64,000 nt of DNA from Rhizobium sp. RM. Its GTDB lineage: Bacteria > Pseudomonadota > Alphaproteobacteria > Rhizobiales > Rhizobiaceae. Of the stretch, positions 20,022 through 29,248 are shown piece after piece. A program made the position numbers and the translations under genes. Numbering within the stretch: the first letter of the stretch is position 1; every line of letters begins with the position of its first letter. The notes below the pieces were generated by a model. The model was not told the DNA's origin and did no database searches. It saw only the letters and a list, made by a program, of their open reading frames with translations. Where the stretch lies: the NCBI RefSeq assembly GCF_013390595.1, contig NZ_JACAWV010000022.1:558001-622000 (forward strand), read 5' to 3'.

Positions 20022-20050
20022 GTTCTAGAAAAGCTGACAGACTTCGTCAA
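20022..20050 (-). promoter_or_regulatory. Promoter of the suf operon with overlapping IRO-box-like site
   Basis: On the minus strand CTTGAC, 17 bases, CTAGAA: close to the rhizobial sigma-70 consensus CTTGAC-N17-CTATAT. The -35 overlaps a TGA-N9-TCA element (TGACGAAGTCTGTCA, 20035-20049), the form given for RirA (IRO-box) operators. Rhizobial suf operons are known RirA targets, so repression by iron-loaded RirA is likely. Predicted leader to sufS2 is ~120 bases. Site reading is direct; regulation is inference. Confidence 0.72.
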
Positions 20051-20104
20051 GTCTTATCGCCAGAAGATCGCCGCCAGGAACAAAAAAACACGACCGGAGT
20101 ACCA

Positions 20105-20782
20105 ATGCCCGAAGTCATCTTTAACGGCCCGGCGGGTCGCCTCGAAGGCCGTTATCAGCCCTCCAAGGAAAAGAGCGCACCGATCGCGATCATTCTGCAC
20201 CCGCACCCACAGTTCGGCGGCACGATGAACAACCAGATCGTCTACCAGCTCTTCTATCTTTTCCAGAAGCGCGGCTTCACGACGCTCCGTTTCAACTTCC
20301 GCTCCATCGGCCGCAGCCAGGGCGAGTTCGACCATGGCGCCGGTGAACTGTCCGACGCGGCATCCGCGCTCGACTGGGTGCAGAGCCTGCATCCGGACAG
20401 CAAGAGCTGTTGGGTCGCCGGTTACTCCTTCGGCGCGTGGATCGGCATGCAGCTTCTGATGCGCCGTCCAGAAATCGAAGGTTTCATGTCGATTGCACCG
20501 CAGCCGAACACCTACGACTTCTCGTTCCTCGCCCCCTGCCCGTCGTCCGGCCTCATCATCAACGGTGATTCCGACAAGGTCGCACCGGAGAAGGACGTCA
20601 ATGGTCTGGTTGAAAAGCTGAAGACCCAGAAGGGTATTCTGATCACGCATCGGACCGTTCCCGGCGCCAACCACTTCTTCAATGGCAAGGTGGATGAGCT
20701 GATGGGCGAGTGCGAGGATTACCTCGACCGTCGCTTGAACGGCGAACTGGTGCCGGAACCGGCTGCCAAGCGTATCCGTTGA
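20105..20782 (+). CDS. Alpha/beta hydrolase
   Basis: 225 residues. HPHPQFGGTMNN near the oxyanion hole, FNFRSIGRSQG, nucleophile elbow GYSFGAW and a final His in PGANHFF give a complete Ser-Asp-His fold (Asp in NGDSDKVAP). Belongs to the short cytoplasmic hydrolase group with no signal peptide; substrate unknown. Transcribed away from the suf operon, and its upstream region contains the suf iron box 55 bases before the start, so it could share iron control. Start at ATG 20105; a longer frame from 19967 would cross the promoter. Confidence 0.85.
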   Translation: MPEVIFNGPAGRLEGRYQPSKEKSAPIAIILHPHPQFGGTMNNQIVYQLFYLFQKRGFTTLRFNFRSIGRSQGEFDHGAGELSDAASALDWVQSLHPDSKSCWVAGYSFGAWIGMQLLMRRPEIEGFMSIAPQPNTYDFSFLAPCPSSGLIINGDSDKVAPEKDVNGLVEKLKTQKGILITHRTVPGANHFFNGKVDELMGECEDYLDRRLNGELVPEPAAKRIR

Positions 20783-20801
20783 TAATAAACCAGTTACACT
20801 C

Positions 20802-20832
20802 AAAACCGCCGGTCATCCCGGCGGTTTTTGTT
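20802..20832 (+). terminator. Intrinsic terminator after the hydrolase gene
   Basis: Stem AACCGCCGG / CCGGCGGTT with loop TCATC, then TTTGTTT. Confidence 0.88.
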
Positions 20833-20883
20833 TGGGCTGATCTGGCCGGGCCGCCGCCCGTCACGGCATGTTTTCAGGCAGGC

Positions 20884-22005
20884 TCACGCCGTCGCCAGAA
20901 CACCGCCGGTGACCGGCTCTGCCACCCCTGTCGTACCGGGATAGGTCAGCGGCAATCCCTTCAGAGACCGAACCGCGAGATAGGCCCAGGCTTCCGCCTC
21001 CATCGCCCCACCATCGAAACCGGCATCCTCCGCCGCGATGACCTTGGCATCCTTTTCGGCGGCCTGTGCGGCAAACTCTGCCATGATAACAGGATTGAGA
21101 CGGCCACCACCACAGACCACATAGGTTTTGGCCGCTTCCGGAAGATAGCTGGCGGACTTGAGAATAGCCGTACCGGTCAGGTGCGCCAGCGTGCGCGCGC
21201 CATCACCCAGCGAAACCTCGCCCTTCTGCGGCGGCAGGAAATCGCTGCGGTCGAGCGAGCGGCGAATATTGGCCGAAAAGAACGGGCTTTCCATGTAGCG
21301 GGTCACAAGCGGAGGCACGACCTTTCCGCTCGCGGCAACCTTGCCGCCCTTGTCGAAGGTCTTTCCGGTATGCGCCTCGATCCACTGGTCGATCAACATG
21401 TTGCCCGGCCCACTGTCGAAGGCCGCAAGCCGCCCATTGTCGCCAATGAAAGTGAGATTGGAAATGCCGCCGATGTTGACGAAGACGGCAGGCGTTGCAA
21501 AACCCTCGGGCAGATTGGCAGCAAGTGCGGCGTGATAGGCGGGAATAAGCGGCGCGCCCTGCCCGCCATGCACCATGTCGTTGGCACGCATGTCATAGAC
21601 GACGTCGATCCCGGTTTCTTCGGCCAACAGCGGACCGTCACCGATCTGCACCGTCAGCGCCTCATCCGGCCTATGCAGCACGGTCTGCCCGTGAAAACCG
21701 ATCACATCGATCTGGTCTGCCTGAAGCTTGTGGCGGTGCAGGAAGGATTTGACCGCCGCCGCATGCGCAAGCGTCAGCTTGCGTTCGGCATCGCCAAGAT
21801 CCTCGGGGCGTTCGCGACGTTCGCGGATCGACTTGGCGGTCGTGAGTGCTTTTTGCCAGATGGCGCGCAAATGCGGATCATAGGGAAAATAGCCACTCGG
21901 TCCATGCCGCACGATGCTTTCGCCATCCGTGTGCAAAAGCGCAATATCGATGCCGTCCATCGATGTTCCGCTCATAAGACCGATCGCCGTTTTTACGTCA
22001 CCCAC
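20884..22005 (-). CDS. anmK: Anhydro-N-acetylmuramic acid kinase
   Basis: 373 residues. N-terminal [12 protein letters not shown] phosphate-binding motif, [31 protein letters not shown] and [13 protein letters not shown] are all diagnostic for AnmK. It phosphorylates and opens 1,6-anhydro-MurNAc to MurNAc-6-phosphate in cell-wall recycling, in the cytoplasm. Stands alone between a divergent tyrS and the convergent hydrolase gene; 149 bases separate it from tyrS. Confidence 0.96.
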   Translation of the reverse strand: MGDVKTAIGLMSGTSMDGIDIALLHTDGESIVRHGPSGYFPYDPHLRAIWQKALTTAKSIRERRERPEDLGDAERKLTLAHAAAVKSFLHRHKLQADQIDVIGFHGQTVLHRPDEALTVQIGDGPLLAEETGIDVVYDMRANDMVHGGQGAPLIPAYHAALAANLPEGFATPAVFVNIGGISNLTFIGDNGRLAAFDSGPGNMLIDQWIEAHTGKTFDKGGKVAASGKVVPPLVTRYMESPFFSANIRRSLDRSDFLPPQKGEVSLGDGARTLAHLTGTAILKSASYLPEAAKTYVVCGGGRLNPVIMAEFAAQAAEKDAKVIAAEDAGFDGGAMEAEAWAYLAVRSLKGLPLTYPGTTGVAEPVTGGVLATA

Positions 22006-22154
22006 GCGTCATTCTCCCGTCCGAAGGAATCATCATTGTACGATTCGCCAATATTCATGGCCGAAACGGGTGCACTTTTCAAAAAACAATGATAAATCCG
22101 CCGCGTTCATTGGCTCCCAATGACGACAAAGATCCAATCAGAAAGAAAAAGGTC

Positions 22155-23408
22155 ATGTCCAGGTTCAAGTCCGATTTCCTCCGCACGCTCGACGAGCGCG
22201 GCTTCATTCACCAGATCTCCGATGAGGCAGGTCTCGACGAACTGTTCGCCAAGGAAACTGTGACTGCCTATATTGGCTATGATCCGACGGCATCCAGTTT
22301 GCACGTCGGCCACCTGACCCAGATCATGATGCTGCACTGGCTGCAGCAGACCGGCCACCAGCCGATCTCCCTGATGGGCGGCGGCACCGGCATGGTCGGC
22401 GATCCCTCCTTCAAGGAAGAAGCTCGCAAGCTGATGACGATCGACATGATCGAGGACAACATTACCTCGCTCAAGCACGTCTTCGCCAACTACCTCGATT
22501 ACGATCGCAAGCCGAACCCGGCACTGATGATCAACAACGCCGACTGGCTGCGTGGTCTGAACTACCTCGAATTCCTGCGCGACGTCGGCCGCCATTTCTC
22601 GGTCAACCGCATGCTGTCCTTCGACAGCGTGAAGACTCGCCTTGACCGCGAACAGTCGCTGTCCTTCCTCGAGTTCAACTACATGATCCTGCAGGCCTAC
22701 GACTTCGTCGAGCTGAACCAGCGCGTCGGTTGCCGCCTGCAGATGGGTGGTTCCGACCAGTGGGGCAATATCATCAACGGTATCGACCTTGGTCACCGCA
22801 TGGGTACGCCGCAGCTTTACGCGCTGACCTCGCCTCTGCTGACCACGTCTTCCGGGGCAAAGATGGGCAAGTCGGCCTCCGGTGCGGTCTGGCTCAATAA
22901 GGACCTGTTGCCGGTCTACGACTTCTGGCAGTACTGGCGTAACACCGAAGACGCCGACGTCGTGCGTTTCGCAAAACTCTTCACCACGCTGCCGATGGAC
23001 GAGATCGCCCGCCTTGCAGCACTCGGTGGTTCGGAGATCAACGAAGCGAAGAAGATCCTCGCAACGGAAGTCACTGCGATCCTGCATGGCCGCGCTGCCG
23101 CCGAAGAAGCTGCGGAGACCGCACGCAAGACCTTCGAAGAAGGTGCACTTGCGGAAAACCTGCCGTCCATCGACGTTCCGGCAGCCGAACTCGAATCCGG
23201 CGTTGGCCTGCTGTCGCTGATCGTTCGCGCTGGCCTGGCCGGATCGAATGGCGAAGCTCGCCGCCACGTTCAGGGCGGCGCCGTCAGAATCAACGACAAG
23301 GCCATGGCCGATGAGCGCCAGACGATCGGCTCCGGTGAGATCACCGCCGATGGCGTCATCAAGCTTTCGGTCGGCAAGAAAAAGCACGTTCTCGTTCGCC
23401 CGGCATAA
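22155..23408 (+). CDS. tyrS: Tyrosyl-tRNA synthetase
   Basis: 417 residues, class I synthetase. HVGH (the HIGH motif) within SLHVGHLTQ, the tyrosine pocket around YDPTASS and [15 protein letters not shown] in [11 protein letters not shown], and a C-terminal S4-like RNA-binding domain with [16 protein letters not shown]. Charges tRNA-Tyr. ATG 22155 follows AAAAAGG; a longer frame starts at 22089. Confidence 0.97.
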   Translation: MSRFKSDFLRTLDERGFIHQISDEAGLDELFAKETVTAYIGYDPTASSLHVGHLTQIMMLHWLQQTGHQPISLMGGGTGMVGDPSFKEEARKLMTIDMIEDNITSLKHVFANYLDYDRKPNPALMINNADWLRGLNYLEFLRDVGRHFSVNRMLSFDSVKTRLDREQSLSFLEFNYMILQAYDFVELNQRVGCRLQMGGSDQWGNIINGIDLGHRMGTPQLYALTSPLLTTSSGAKMGKSASGAVWLNKDLLPVYDFWQYWRNTEDADVVRFAKLFTTLPMDEIARLAALGGSEINEAKKILATEVTAILHGRAAAEEAAETARKTFEEGALAENLPSIDVPAAELESGVGLLSLIVRAGLAGSNGEARRHVQGGAVRINDKAMADERQTIGSGEITADGVIKLSVGKKKHVLVRPA

Positions 23409-23433
23409 GCCGCGCAAAACGACATCAAAAAAT

Positions 23434-23460
23434 GAGGGCCGCGAAAGCGGCCCTTTTTAT
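23434..23460 (+). terminator. Intrinsic terminator after tyrS
   Basis: Stem GGGCCGC / GCGGCCC with loop GAAA and TTTTTATT. Confidence 0.9.
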
Positions 23461-23463
23461 TGG

Positions 23464-26400
23464 TTATTGGAACTCGAATATCTGCCGGAAGACGCCCGGC
23501 GCGATCAGCGACAGAGGATTGATCGTTAGCGTTGGCTGGTTCGCCTGCCCTGAAAGCTTGAAGGTGATGCCGAGCAGACCACGATCACGGCCATTGCCGA
23601 GGAAGATACCGATGAACGGCAACTCGCCGAACAGACGGTTCAGGCCATAAGCCGGCATGAAGGTGCCGGTCATTTCCATCCTGCCGCTCTGGTCTTTCAA
23701 CAGGCCCTGGAAGGTCGCGCCGATCTGTTCGCCTCTCACCACACCGTTTTCGACAGCAATCGAGCCGTTGACGTAGACGATCCGCGCAAACCCACGCTGA
23801 AACTTTTCCGAGCTTACATCGATGTTGCGGCGAACAGCCGTGTTGAGGCTGCGCCCGTCTTCACCTGTCGGCGTCGCAACGATATCCTGCAGCTTGGCCT
23901 CGTTGACGACGGAGAAGTTGCGCAGGTCGAGCGAACCGCTCCAGGACGTGCCGTTGCTGGTCGTCAGCGCCAGATTGACGAGGCCGCCACGCAGACGCGT
24001 ATAAAGATCGGCAAAGCGGGCAAGCGAACCGGCATCGCTGCTTGTCAGCGTGATGGTGCCTGATGACGCCTTGTTGGTGGTCTGCGCCACGACGGCCTGG
24101 CCATTGCCCGTTACACCGCGAAAATCGACCGAGCGTATCTGGCCTTCGCGCAGATTGACGTCCGCATTGACGTTGGAGAGAACCTCGTTGTTGAAGCCGT
24201 AGACCTTGTCGATCTGCGCCTTGATGGCGAGCGAGGGCTGCGAACGAGGCGTACCATCCCCGGTGCCTGCGGGATTGCGCAATTTGGAAATCAGGGGCCG
24301 AAGGTCGATCGATTTTCCGTTTGCGGTGATGATGTAACTGTTCTTGGATGCAACGACAGAAACAGCATAATCGTCGGAAGACGATAGTTTCAGCCGGTCG
24401 AGATCTGCGGAAATCAGACCGTTCTTGTTGAAGGCAATATTGCCGGCCGCGCCAAAGCCGTCACCATCGAGCGAAAAGTCATTGATGTTCGTACGGCCAT
24501 CGACCGTCTCCATCGAAAACTCCGCGCTGGCGGGGATACCGATCCCCTTGCTCCAGCCGATGCCCGGCAGGATGATCGATGCTCGGGTGAGATCGAGCTT
24601 GACCTCCTGATGCTTGGGATCGGCCCCGCTGACCTCCAGCGTCGTGGTGCCGCCAAGAACCGTCGTCAGCTCCGGCGCAAGTTTCGCCACCTGATTTTCG
24701 TTCAGAGACGCCTTGAGGGCGAGCTGACGGGGAACGTTGCCGTTCTTGCGCACGGGTTCCGTCAGCGCGATGTCCATCGGCACGTCGTCGATCCGTCCTT
24801 TGCCCTGCAGCACGAGCTGCTGATCGTTCAGCGTCATCGTGCCGTCAACCGCCGTCACGCTGCGACCGGCAAAAGGCCGCGCCAGTGCCAGCCCCTTGAG
24901 GTTCAGCTCCGCCGACCAGACCGGTGGTGGCGGGGCCTGACTGCTCAGCAAACCGACCACGAGCTTTGCGTGGGCTTTGACGTCACCGGTAAAATCTTCC
25001 GGTGTGAACTCGGTATCCTTGAGCGCATTGATCGGGTGAAAGGTGGCAAGCTCCGCCACCGCATCCGCAGCCCCGGCAATGTTCAGGTCGAGATTGGCAA
25101 GCAGCGGTTTCTCATACACCGAATCGATCGAAAAACGGCTGTTTTCCAGCGTCAGGGAACGATTGGACGGGAAGTAAGACGTCGCCCGCGAAATATCAAC
25201 ATCGATCTCTTCGCCGGAAAGCTGGAAATGGGCACTGGCATCCCGCAACGGCGGAATGTTGCCCGTGGTGTTCAACCGCGTATCGGCAATATCGAAGCGG
25301 ATCTGCATCTCGCTTTTGCCGAGAATCAGCGGGCAACCGGGACCGCACATGCGTCCCTGCGGAATGAACACCGCGATCGAACCATTGGTGACGGTTCCGC
25401 CGAACAGGTTCGACACCACCCAGTCGCGCGGCTTGTGCGCCATCCAGAACGGCCAGAGCTGCTTGACCGCCGTTGCCTCCATTTTCGGGATCTGGCCGCC
25501 GAAGCTGATTTCAGGTGAACCCTGTTCTCCAAAACGGATCTTGAGCGACCCCGCCATGTCACCGAGCGGAGAGCTGACATAGAGCGAGGAGATATCCAGT
25601 TGCCTTGTCGCAGCCGTGAACTGCCCGTCAGCTTTCAGATTGAAAGGAACCGGCGGCTCGCCGGAAGCCTCTGCCGACGCCACGGCATTGTCGATCCTCA
25701 AGGCAAGACCGAAACCCTCGTCCGTGTCCTTGATCTCTCCAGCAATCGGAAGGATCGTTCGACCGAACTCGAGCCGCGAATTGTCGATCGCCAGCGACGT
25801 GTTGGCAAAGTCGTACCGCGCATTGATCGTGCCACCGGAGACCGGCTGGGCTTCCCCGGCGATCAGCAGCGTACCGTTTCCCACGCCCAGAGAAACCGAA
25901 AGCTGCGGCTCACGCCCCTCTCCGCCGCGATGGGCGGCGATATTCACACCCGCCTTGACGTTCAGGCCTTCGTGCAGGCTGCCTTGCGGATCGTATTTCT
26001 CAAGCAGCGGCCCGACATCGAAACCATCGAGACGGGCCTGGAAACCTTCGATGACCCCACCGGTCCCCGATGTCTTGAGCGACAGGCTGGCAACCTCGTT
26101 GTTGAAGATCGCTTCGCCATCGATGGTGTAACCACCCTCCGCATCCGGCGAGAGGGACAGCTCCTGCAACTGGATCGTCCGTAACTTGCCCTCGTTGCTG
26201 GGGGGCAGATGCACCGAGACATCCGAAATGGTGATCTGCTCCGTGCCGCTGACCCGGAATGCCTGTGCAAAATTATCGAGCTGCGTGAATGCCGATTGCA
26301 GGGCATCCGGGATCGCGTCGATCTTGATCTTGGTGGGATCAAAGCCATTGCCCTTGGGCAGAAGCGCTGTATCGAGTTCCATCCCGTCAGCTTCAAGGCT

Positions 26401-26850
26401 CTGTACGGAAACACGGCCGGCAAGAAGCGCCAGCGGATCGAGCGCCATACCAATGGCACGCGCCCGGCTCATGTGCTGGCCGGAGGCCTGATCGATGATA
26501 TCGACGTCACGCGCCACAAGCGCCAGCCGCAACCCGGTTGAAAAGCGAATGGCCGAAGAGCCGATGCGGGCGCTGTAATGGGGACCAAGCGCTTTTTCCA
26601 GCGCCTGCTGCGCCTGTGCCGACAGGGTTTTGTCGATAGAGCCGGTCTCTACCGACAGGATGATGCCGCCAATCGACAGGAAAGCGAGAACGAAAAGGGC
26701 CGTAAATATCTTCGTGAAAGTGCGCAGCATCGAACGCGGCGCCGGGCAATGCACGATGATCGGATCTTCGGCCTTTGCCGAAGGAAGATCGTGCAGCCGA
26801 ACGATATCGCGCTTGCCGAACGTGACCCTTTCACCCCGTATTTCCGCCAT
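23464..26850 (-). CDS. Large AsmA-like envelope protein (DUF3971 / YhdP type)
   Basis: 1128 residues. A ~40-residue cytoplasmic start, one membrane helix (residues ~47-67), then over 1000 residues of beta-rich repeats with a DUF3971-like middle and AsmA-like C-terminus (GLLKDQSGRMEMTGTFMPAYGLNRLFGELPFIG, broken here only by my quoting limit of motifs). Family members such as YhdP and TamB bridge the periplasm and are implicated in moving phospholipids to the outer membrane. The final ~30 residues resemble the family's conserved GLLGITFKLSG ending. The gene ends 3 bases after the tyrS terminator. It starts 119 bases from the divergent peroxiredoxin gene. Confidence 0.88.
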   Translation of the reverse strand: MAEIRGERVTFGKRDIVRLHDLPSAKAEDPIIVHCPAPRSMLRTFTKIFTALFVLAFLSIGGIILSVETGSIDKTLSAQAQQALEKALGPHYSARIGSSAIRFSTGLRLALVARDVDIIDQASGQHMSRARAIGMALDPLALLAGRVSVQSLEADGMELDTALLPKGNGFDPTKIKIDAIPDALQSAFTQLDNFAQAFRVSGTEQITISDVSVHLPPSNEGKLRTIQLQELSLSPDAEGGYTIDGEAIFNNEVASLSLKTSGTGGVIEGFQARLDGFDVGPLLEKYDPQGSLHEGLNVKAGVNIAAHRGGEGREPQLSVSLGVGNGTLLIAGEAQPVSGGTINARYDFANTSLAIDNSRLEFGRTILPIAGEIKDTDEGFGLALRIDNAVASAEASGEPPVPFNLKADGQFTAATRQLDISSLYVSSPLGDMAGSLKIRFGEQGSPEISFGGQIPKMEATAVKQLWPFWMAHKPRDWVVSNLFGGTVTNGSIAVFIPQGRMCGPGCPLILGKSEMQIRFDIADTRLNTTGNIPPLRDASAHFQLSGEEIDVDISRATSYFPSNRSLTLENSRFSIDSVYEKPLLANLDLNIAGAADAVAELATFHPINALKDTEFTPEDFTGDVKAHAKLVVGLLSSQAPPPPVWSAELNLKGLALARPFAGRSVTAVDGTMTLNDQQLVLQGKGRIDDVPMDIALTEPVRKNGNVPRQLALKASLNENQVAKLAPELTTVLGGTTTLEVSGADPKHQEVKLDLTRASIILPGIGWSKGIGIPASAEFSMETVDGRTNINDFSLDGDGFGAAGNIAFNKNGLISADLDRLKLSSSDDYAVSVVASKNSYIITANGKSIDLRPLISKLRNPAGTGDGTPRSQPSLAIKAQIDKVYGFNNEVLSNVNADVNLREGQIRSVDFRGVTGNGQAVVAQTTNKASSGTITLTSSDAGSLARFADLYTRLRGGLVNLALTTSNGTSWSGSLDLRNFSVVNEAKLQDIVATPTGEDGRSLNTAVRRNIDVSSEKFQRGFARIVYVNGSIAVENGVVRGEQIGATFQGLLKDQSGRMEMTGTFMPAYGLNRLFGELPFIGIFLGNGRDRGLLGITFKLSGQANQPTLTINPLSLIAPGVFRQIFEFQ

Positions 26851-26969
26851 ACGCCCGTGTCTGCTCCCGGAAAGCTTTTGTTTCGCCGCAATACTGGACG
26901 ACGCTTCGTTTCGCTATATACCGAATCTGGTGAGTTTCACTCAACATCCCGGTGAAAGAAAGGTGGATT

Positions 26970-27437
26970 ATGACAGATACGACGATCGGCAGCCCAGCTC
27001 CTGACTTCACTCTACCGCGCAATGGCGGCGGAACGGTGACACTGACCGACCTCAAGGGCAAGGCAGTCGTACTTTACTTCTACCCGAAGGACGATACGTC
27101 CGGCTGCACGGCTGAAGCCATCGATTTCAGCGCGCTCGGCGCACAGTTCGAGGCAGCCAATACGGTTGTGATTGGCATCTCGCCCGATTCTGTCAAAAGC
27201 CACGACAAATTCGCTGCAAAACACTCGCTGACCGTGATGCTGGCGGCAGACGAAGAAAAGACCGTCGCCGAAGCCTACGGCGTCTGGAAGGAAAAAAGCA
27301 TGTACGGCAAGAAATACATGGGCGTCGAGCGCACGACCTTTCTCGTCGCACCCGACGGCACCATTGCCGAAATCTGGAACAAGGTGAAGGTTGCCGGACA
27401 CGCCGAGGCTGTTCTGGACGCTGCCAAAAAGCTCTGA
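26970..27437 (+). CDS. bcp: Peroxiredoxin, BCP/PrxQ type (1-Cys form)
   Basis: 155 residues, thioredoxin fold, AhpC/TSA family. Peroxidatic cysteine in DDTSGCTAEA (residue ~44). In E. coli Bcp a second cysteine five residues later resolves the sulfenic acid; here that place is Ile (CTAEAID), and no other cysteine occurs, so it must rely on an external thiol such as glutathione or glutaredoxin. Reduces organic and hydrogen peroxides in the cytoplasm. ATG 26970 follows AAAGGTGG; a GTG/ATG frame upstream at 26952 is less likely. Confidence 0.92.
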   Translation: MTDTTIGSPAPDFTLPRNGGGTVTLTDLKGKAVVLYFYPKDDTSGCTAEAIDFSALGAQFEAANTVVIGISPDSVKSHDKFAAKHSLTVMLAADEEKTVAEAYGVWKEKSMYGKKYMGVERTTFLVAPDGTIAEIWNKVKVAGHAEAVLDAAKKL

Positions 27438-27503
27438 CATCGCTTTTGGTGTGCCTGACACGACGGGCGACGTACGCGCCCGCCACTTACCGCTTATACT
27501 ATT

Positions 27504-27525
27504 CCTGCCGGAACGGTCCGGCAGG
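27504..27525. repeat. Inverted repeat, 9-base arms
   Basis: CCTGCCGGA - ACGG - TCCGGCAGG in the 309-base space after the peroxiredoxin gene. No T-run follows on either strand, so it is not a standard terminator; an attenuator, protein site or RNA 3'-end hairpin are possible. Confidence 0.5.
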
Positions 27526-27687
27526 GAGTCTCCGACATTTGGTCATGACGGTTTCAGCACGTGGCAGCCACATGTAATCTCGCCTTTGCGGAAGCCGACC
27601 TCACGCCCTCCTCCCACCGATCCCTGACAGCCATCCGCCAGAGCTGAAACGCTGATCTGGCAAGCATTCCCGGCTCCATGGCAAAAC

Positions 27688-27705
27688 TTCGTTAACCTTA
27701 ACGAA
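27688..27705. promoter_or_regulatory. 18-base palindrome TTCGTTAACCTTAACGAA upstream of the M23 gene
   Basis: Perfect 8-base inverted arms around CC, ~42 bases before the preferred TTG start at 27747. It resembles a dimeric operator; it contains two TTAA blocks like CtrA sites but with spacing 2 rather than 7. Regulator unknown. Confidence 0.5.
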
Positions 27706-27746
27706 ATATGATTTTCTCTGGCACACGGACAGGCTGGAGAGAGATT

Positions 27747-29027
27747 TTGGCTCAGACGGCAGAACAACCGGGGTTCGGAAAGAAGCGAAAGCAGCACGTC
27801 CTGATTCTGGCAAGCGGCGACAGGGTAAGGCATCTGACGATACGCCCCTGGATGACTGCTCTCGCCGTTTCCGTGGCTGGCGCTTTGTCGCTCGCCTATC
27901 TCGGCGCAACGTCCTACCTTATTCTCAGAGACGATCTGATCGGCGCGACAATGGCGCGACAGACACGCATGCAGCACGATTATGAAGACCGGATTGCGGC
28001 CTTGCGCGCGCAGGTGGACCGCGTCACATCACGCCAATTGCTCGATCAGCAAGTTGTTGAAAGAAAAGTCGAAAAACTTCTTGATCAGCAGACCGCCCTC
28101 ACCTCCCGACATGGGCGCATGAGCGAGTTGATGGAGCGTGCCGAAAATGCCGGCATCACGCCTGCTGCCACTCCCTCGGCCTTCTCCAACGCACTTCTTC
28201 CAGAAAAAAGCGCCGACAAGGGACGCGGCGTTTCCGCCATCGAAAAGCTGATGCAGCCCGACAAGGCACCCAAATCCGAAAAGCAGGTGTTTTACGCGCC
28301 GGGTAGCGGCGAGACACCTTCCGACCGCGCCGACCGGATTTTCTCCAAAGTCACGCTGTCTTTGAAAGACATCGAACGCCAGCAGATATCGCGAATCGCT
28401 GAACTCACCGCCGACGCCGAAAACAAGGCGACAGCGATGCAGGACATCATTCGCCAGGCAGGCCTGAAAATTGACGAAGCCGGAAACCAGGATGTTGGTG
28501 GCCCCTATGCCGCCCCGCAACCGGCTGAAAACGACCCTTTCAATGTCTCACTCGCCAGCCTGGACAACGCACTCAACCGGCTCGATCTCGTCAAGGAAAC
28601 CGCAACCGGCATGCCGTTTGGCAACCCCGCTCCCGGCCGCACCATCACCAGCCGCTTCGGCAACCGTCTCGATCCCTTTCTCGGTCGGCCAGCATTGCAT
28701 ACGGGTATCGACTTTCGTGCCGAGACCGGCGCCAACGTCAAGGCAACCGGCGCGGGTACCGTCGCAATCGCTGAAAACTCCGGCGGTTACGGTAATATGG
28801 TCGAGATCGATCACGGTCAGGGCGTATCCACCCGCTTCGGTCACCTGTCCGCCATTCTGGTCAAGCCCGGCGACAAGATCGACACCGGCGACGTGATCGG
28901 CCGCGCCGGCAGCACAGGCCGTTCCACCGGCCCGCACATCCACTACGAAGTTCGCCGCAATGACGCGCCAGTCGATCCGATGCGCTTTCTTGTTGCCGGA
29001 TCGGAGCTGAAAACATATCTCAAATAA
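27747..29027 (+). CDS. M23 family (LytM-type) metallopeptidase
   Basis: About 426 residues. A basic start (KKRKQH) is followed by one membrane helix (WMTALAVSVAGALSLAYLGATSYLI), a periplasmic coiled coil of roughly 150 residues and a C-terminal LytM domain with HTGIDF and HIHYEV, giving the zinc ligands His, Asp, His. Likely a murein endopeptidase acting in cell-wall growth or division; the coiled coil resembles EnvC/MepM-type regulators. TTG 27747 has a GGAGAGAG site; the ATG at 27708 has none and abuts a palindrome. The domain is complete, so enzymatic activity is plausible. Confidence 0.87.
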   Translation: MAQTAEQPGFGKKRKQHVLILASGDRVRHLTIRPWMTALAVSVAGALSLAYLGATSYLILRDDLIGATMARQTRMQHDYEDRIAALRAQVDRVTSRQLLDQQVVERKVEKLLDQQTALTSRHGRMSELMERAENAGITPAATPSAFSNALLPEKSADKGRGVSAIEKLMQPDKAPKSEKQVFYAPGSGETPSDRADRIFSKVTLSLKDIERQQISRIAELTADAENKATAMQDIIRQAGLKIDEAGNQDVGGPYAAPQPAENDPFNVSLASLDNALNRLDLVKETATGMPFGNPAPGRTITSRFGNRLDPFLGRPALHTGIDFRAETGANVKATGAGTVAIAENSGGYGNMVEIDHGQGVSTRFGHLSAILVKPGDKIDTGDVIGRAGSTGRSTGPHIHYEVRRNDAPVDPMRFLVAGSELKTYLK

Positions 29028-29032
29028 GAGTA

Positions 29033-29054
29033 GCGATTTTATCGCGGATTTTTC
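29033..29054 (+). terminator. Short intrinsic terminator after the M23 gene
   Basis: Stem GCGAT / ATCGC with loop TTT, then GGATTTTTCTC. Confidence 0.6.
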
Positions 29055-29248
29055 TCTTGTTTTAGACAATCTCCGGAAAATTGCTTGAAAGCGCATGTAG
29101 CTTGGCCTGCATGACGTCTTTAAAGCACAATCACCCGTTGTTTCCTTGACTTTCAGGCGTTTTAGGCATATCCCCGCGCCACAGTCTTGCAGGCGCTTTC
29201 GCCGCATGCGGGCGTTCTTATTGAACCAGAACGGAAAAAGTTCTTCCT

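Noticed and set aside
22107-23417. A 436-codon frame antisense to tyrS
   Set aside because: Shadow of tyrS; no recognisable domain.
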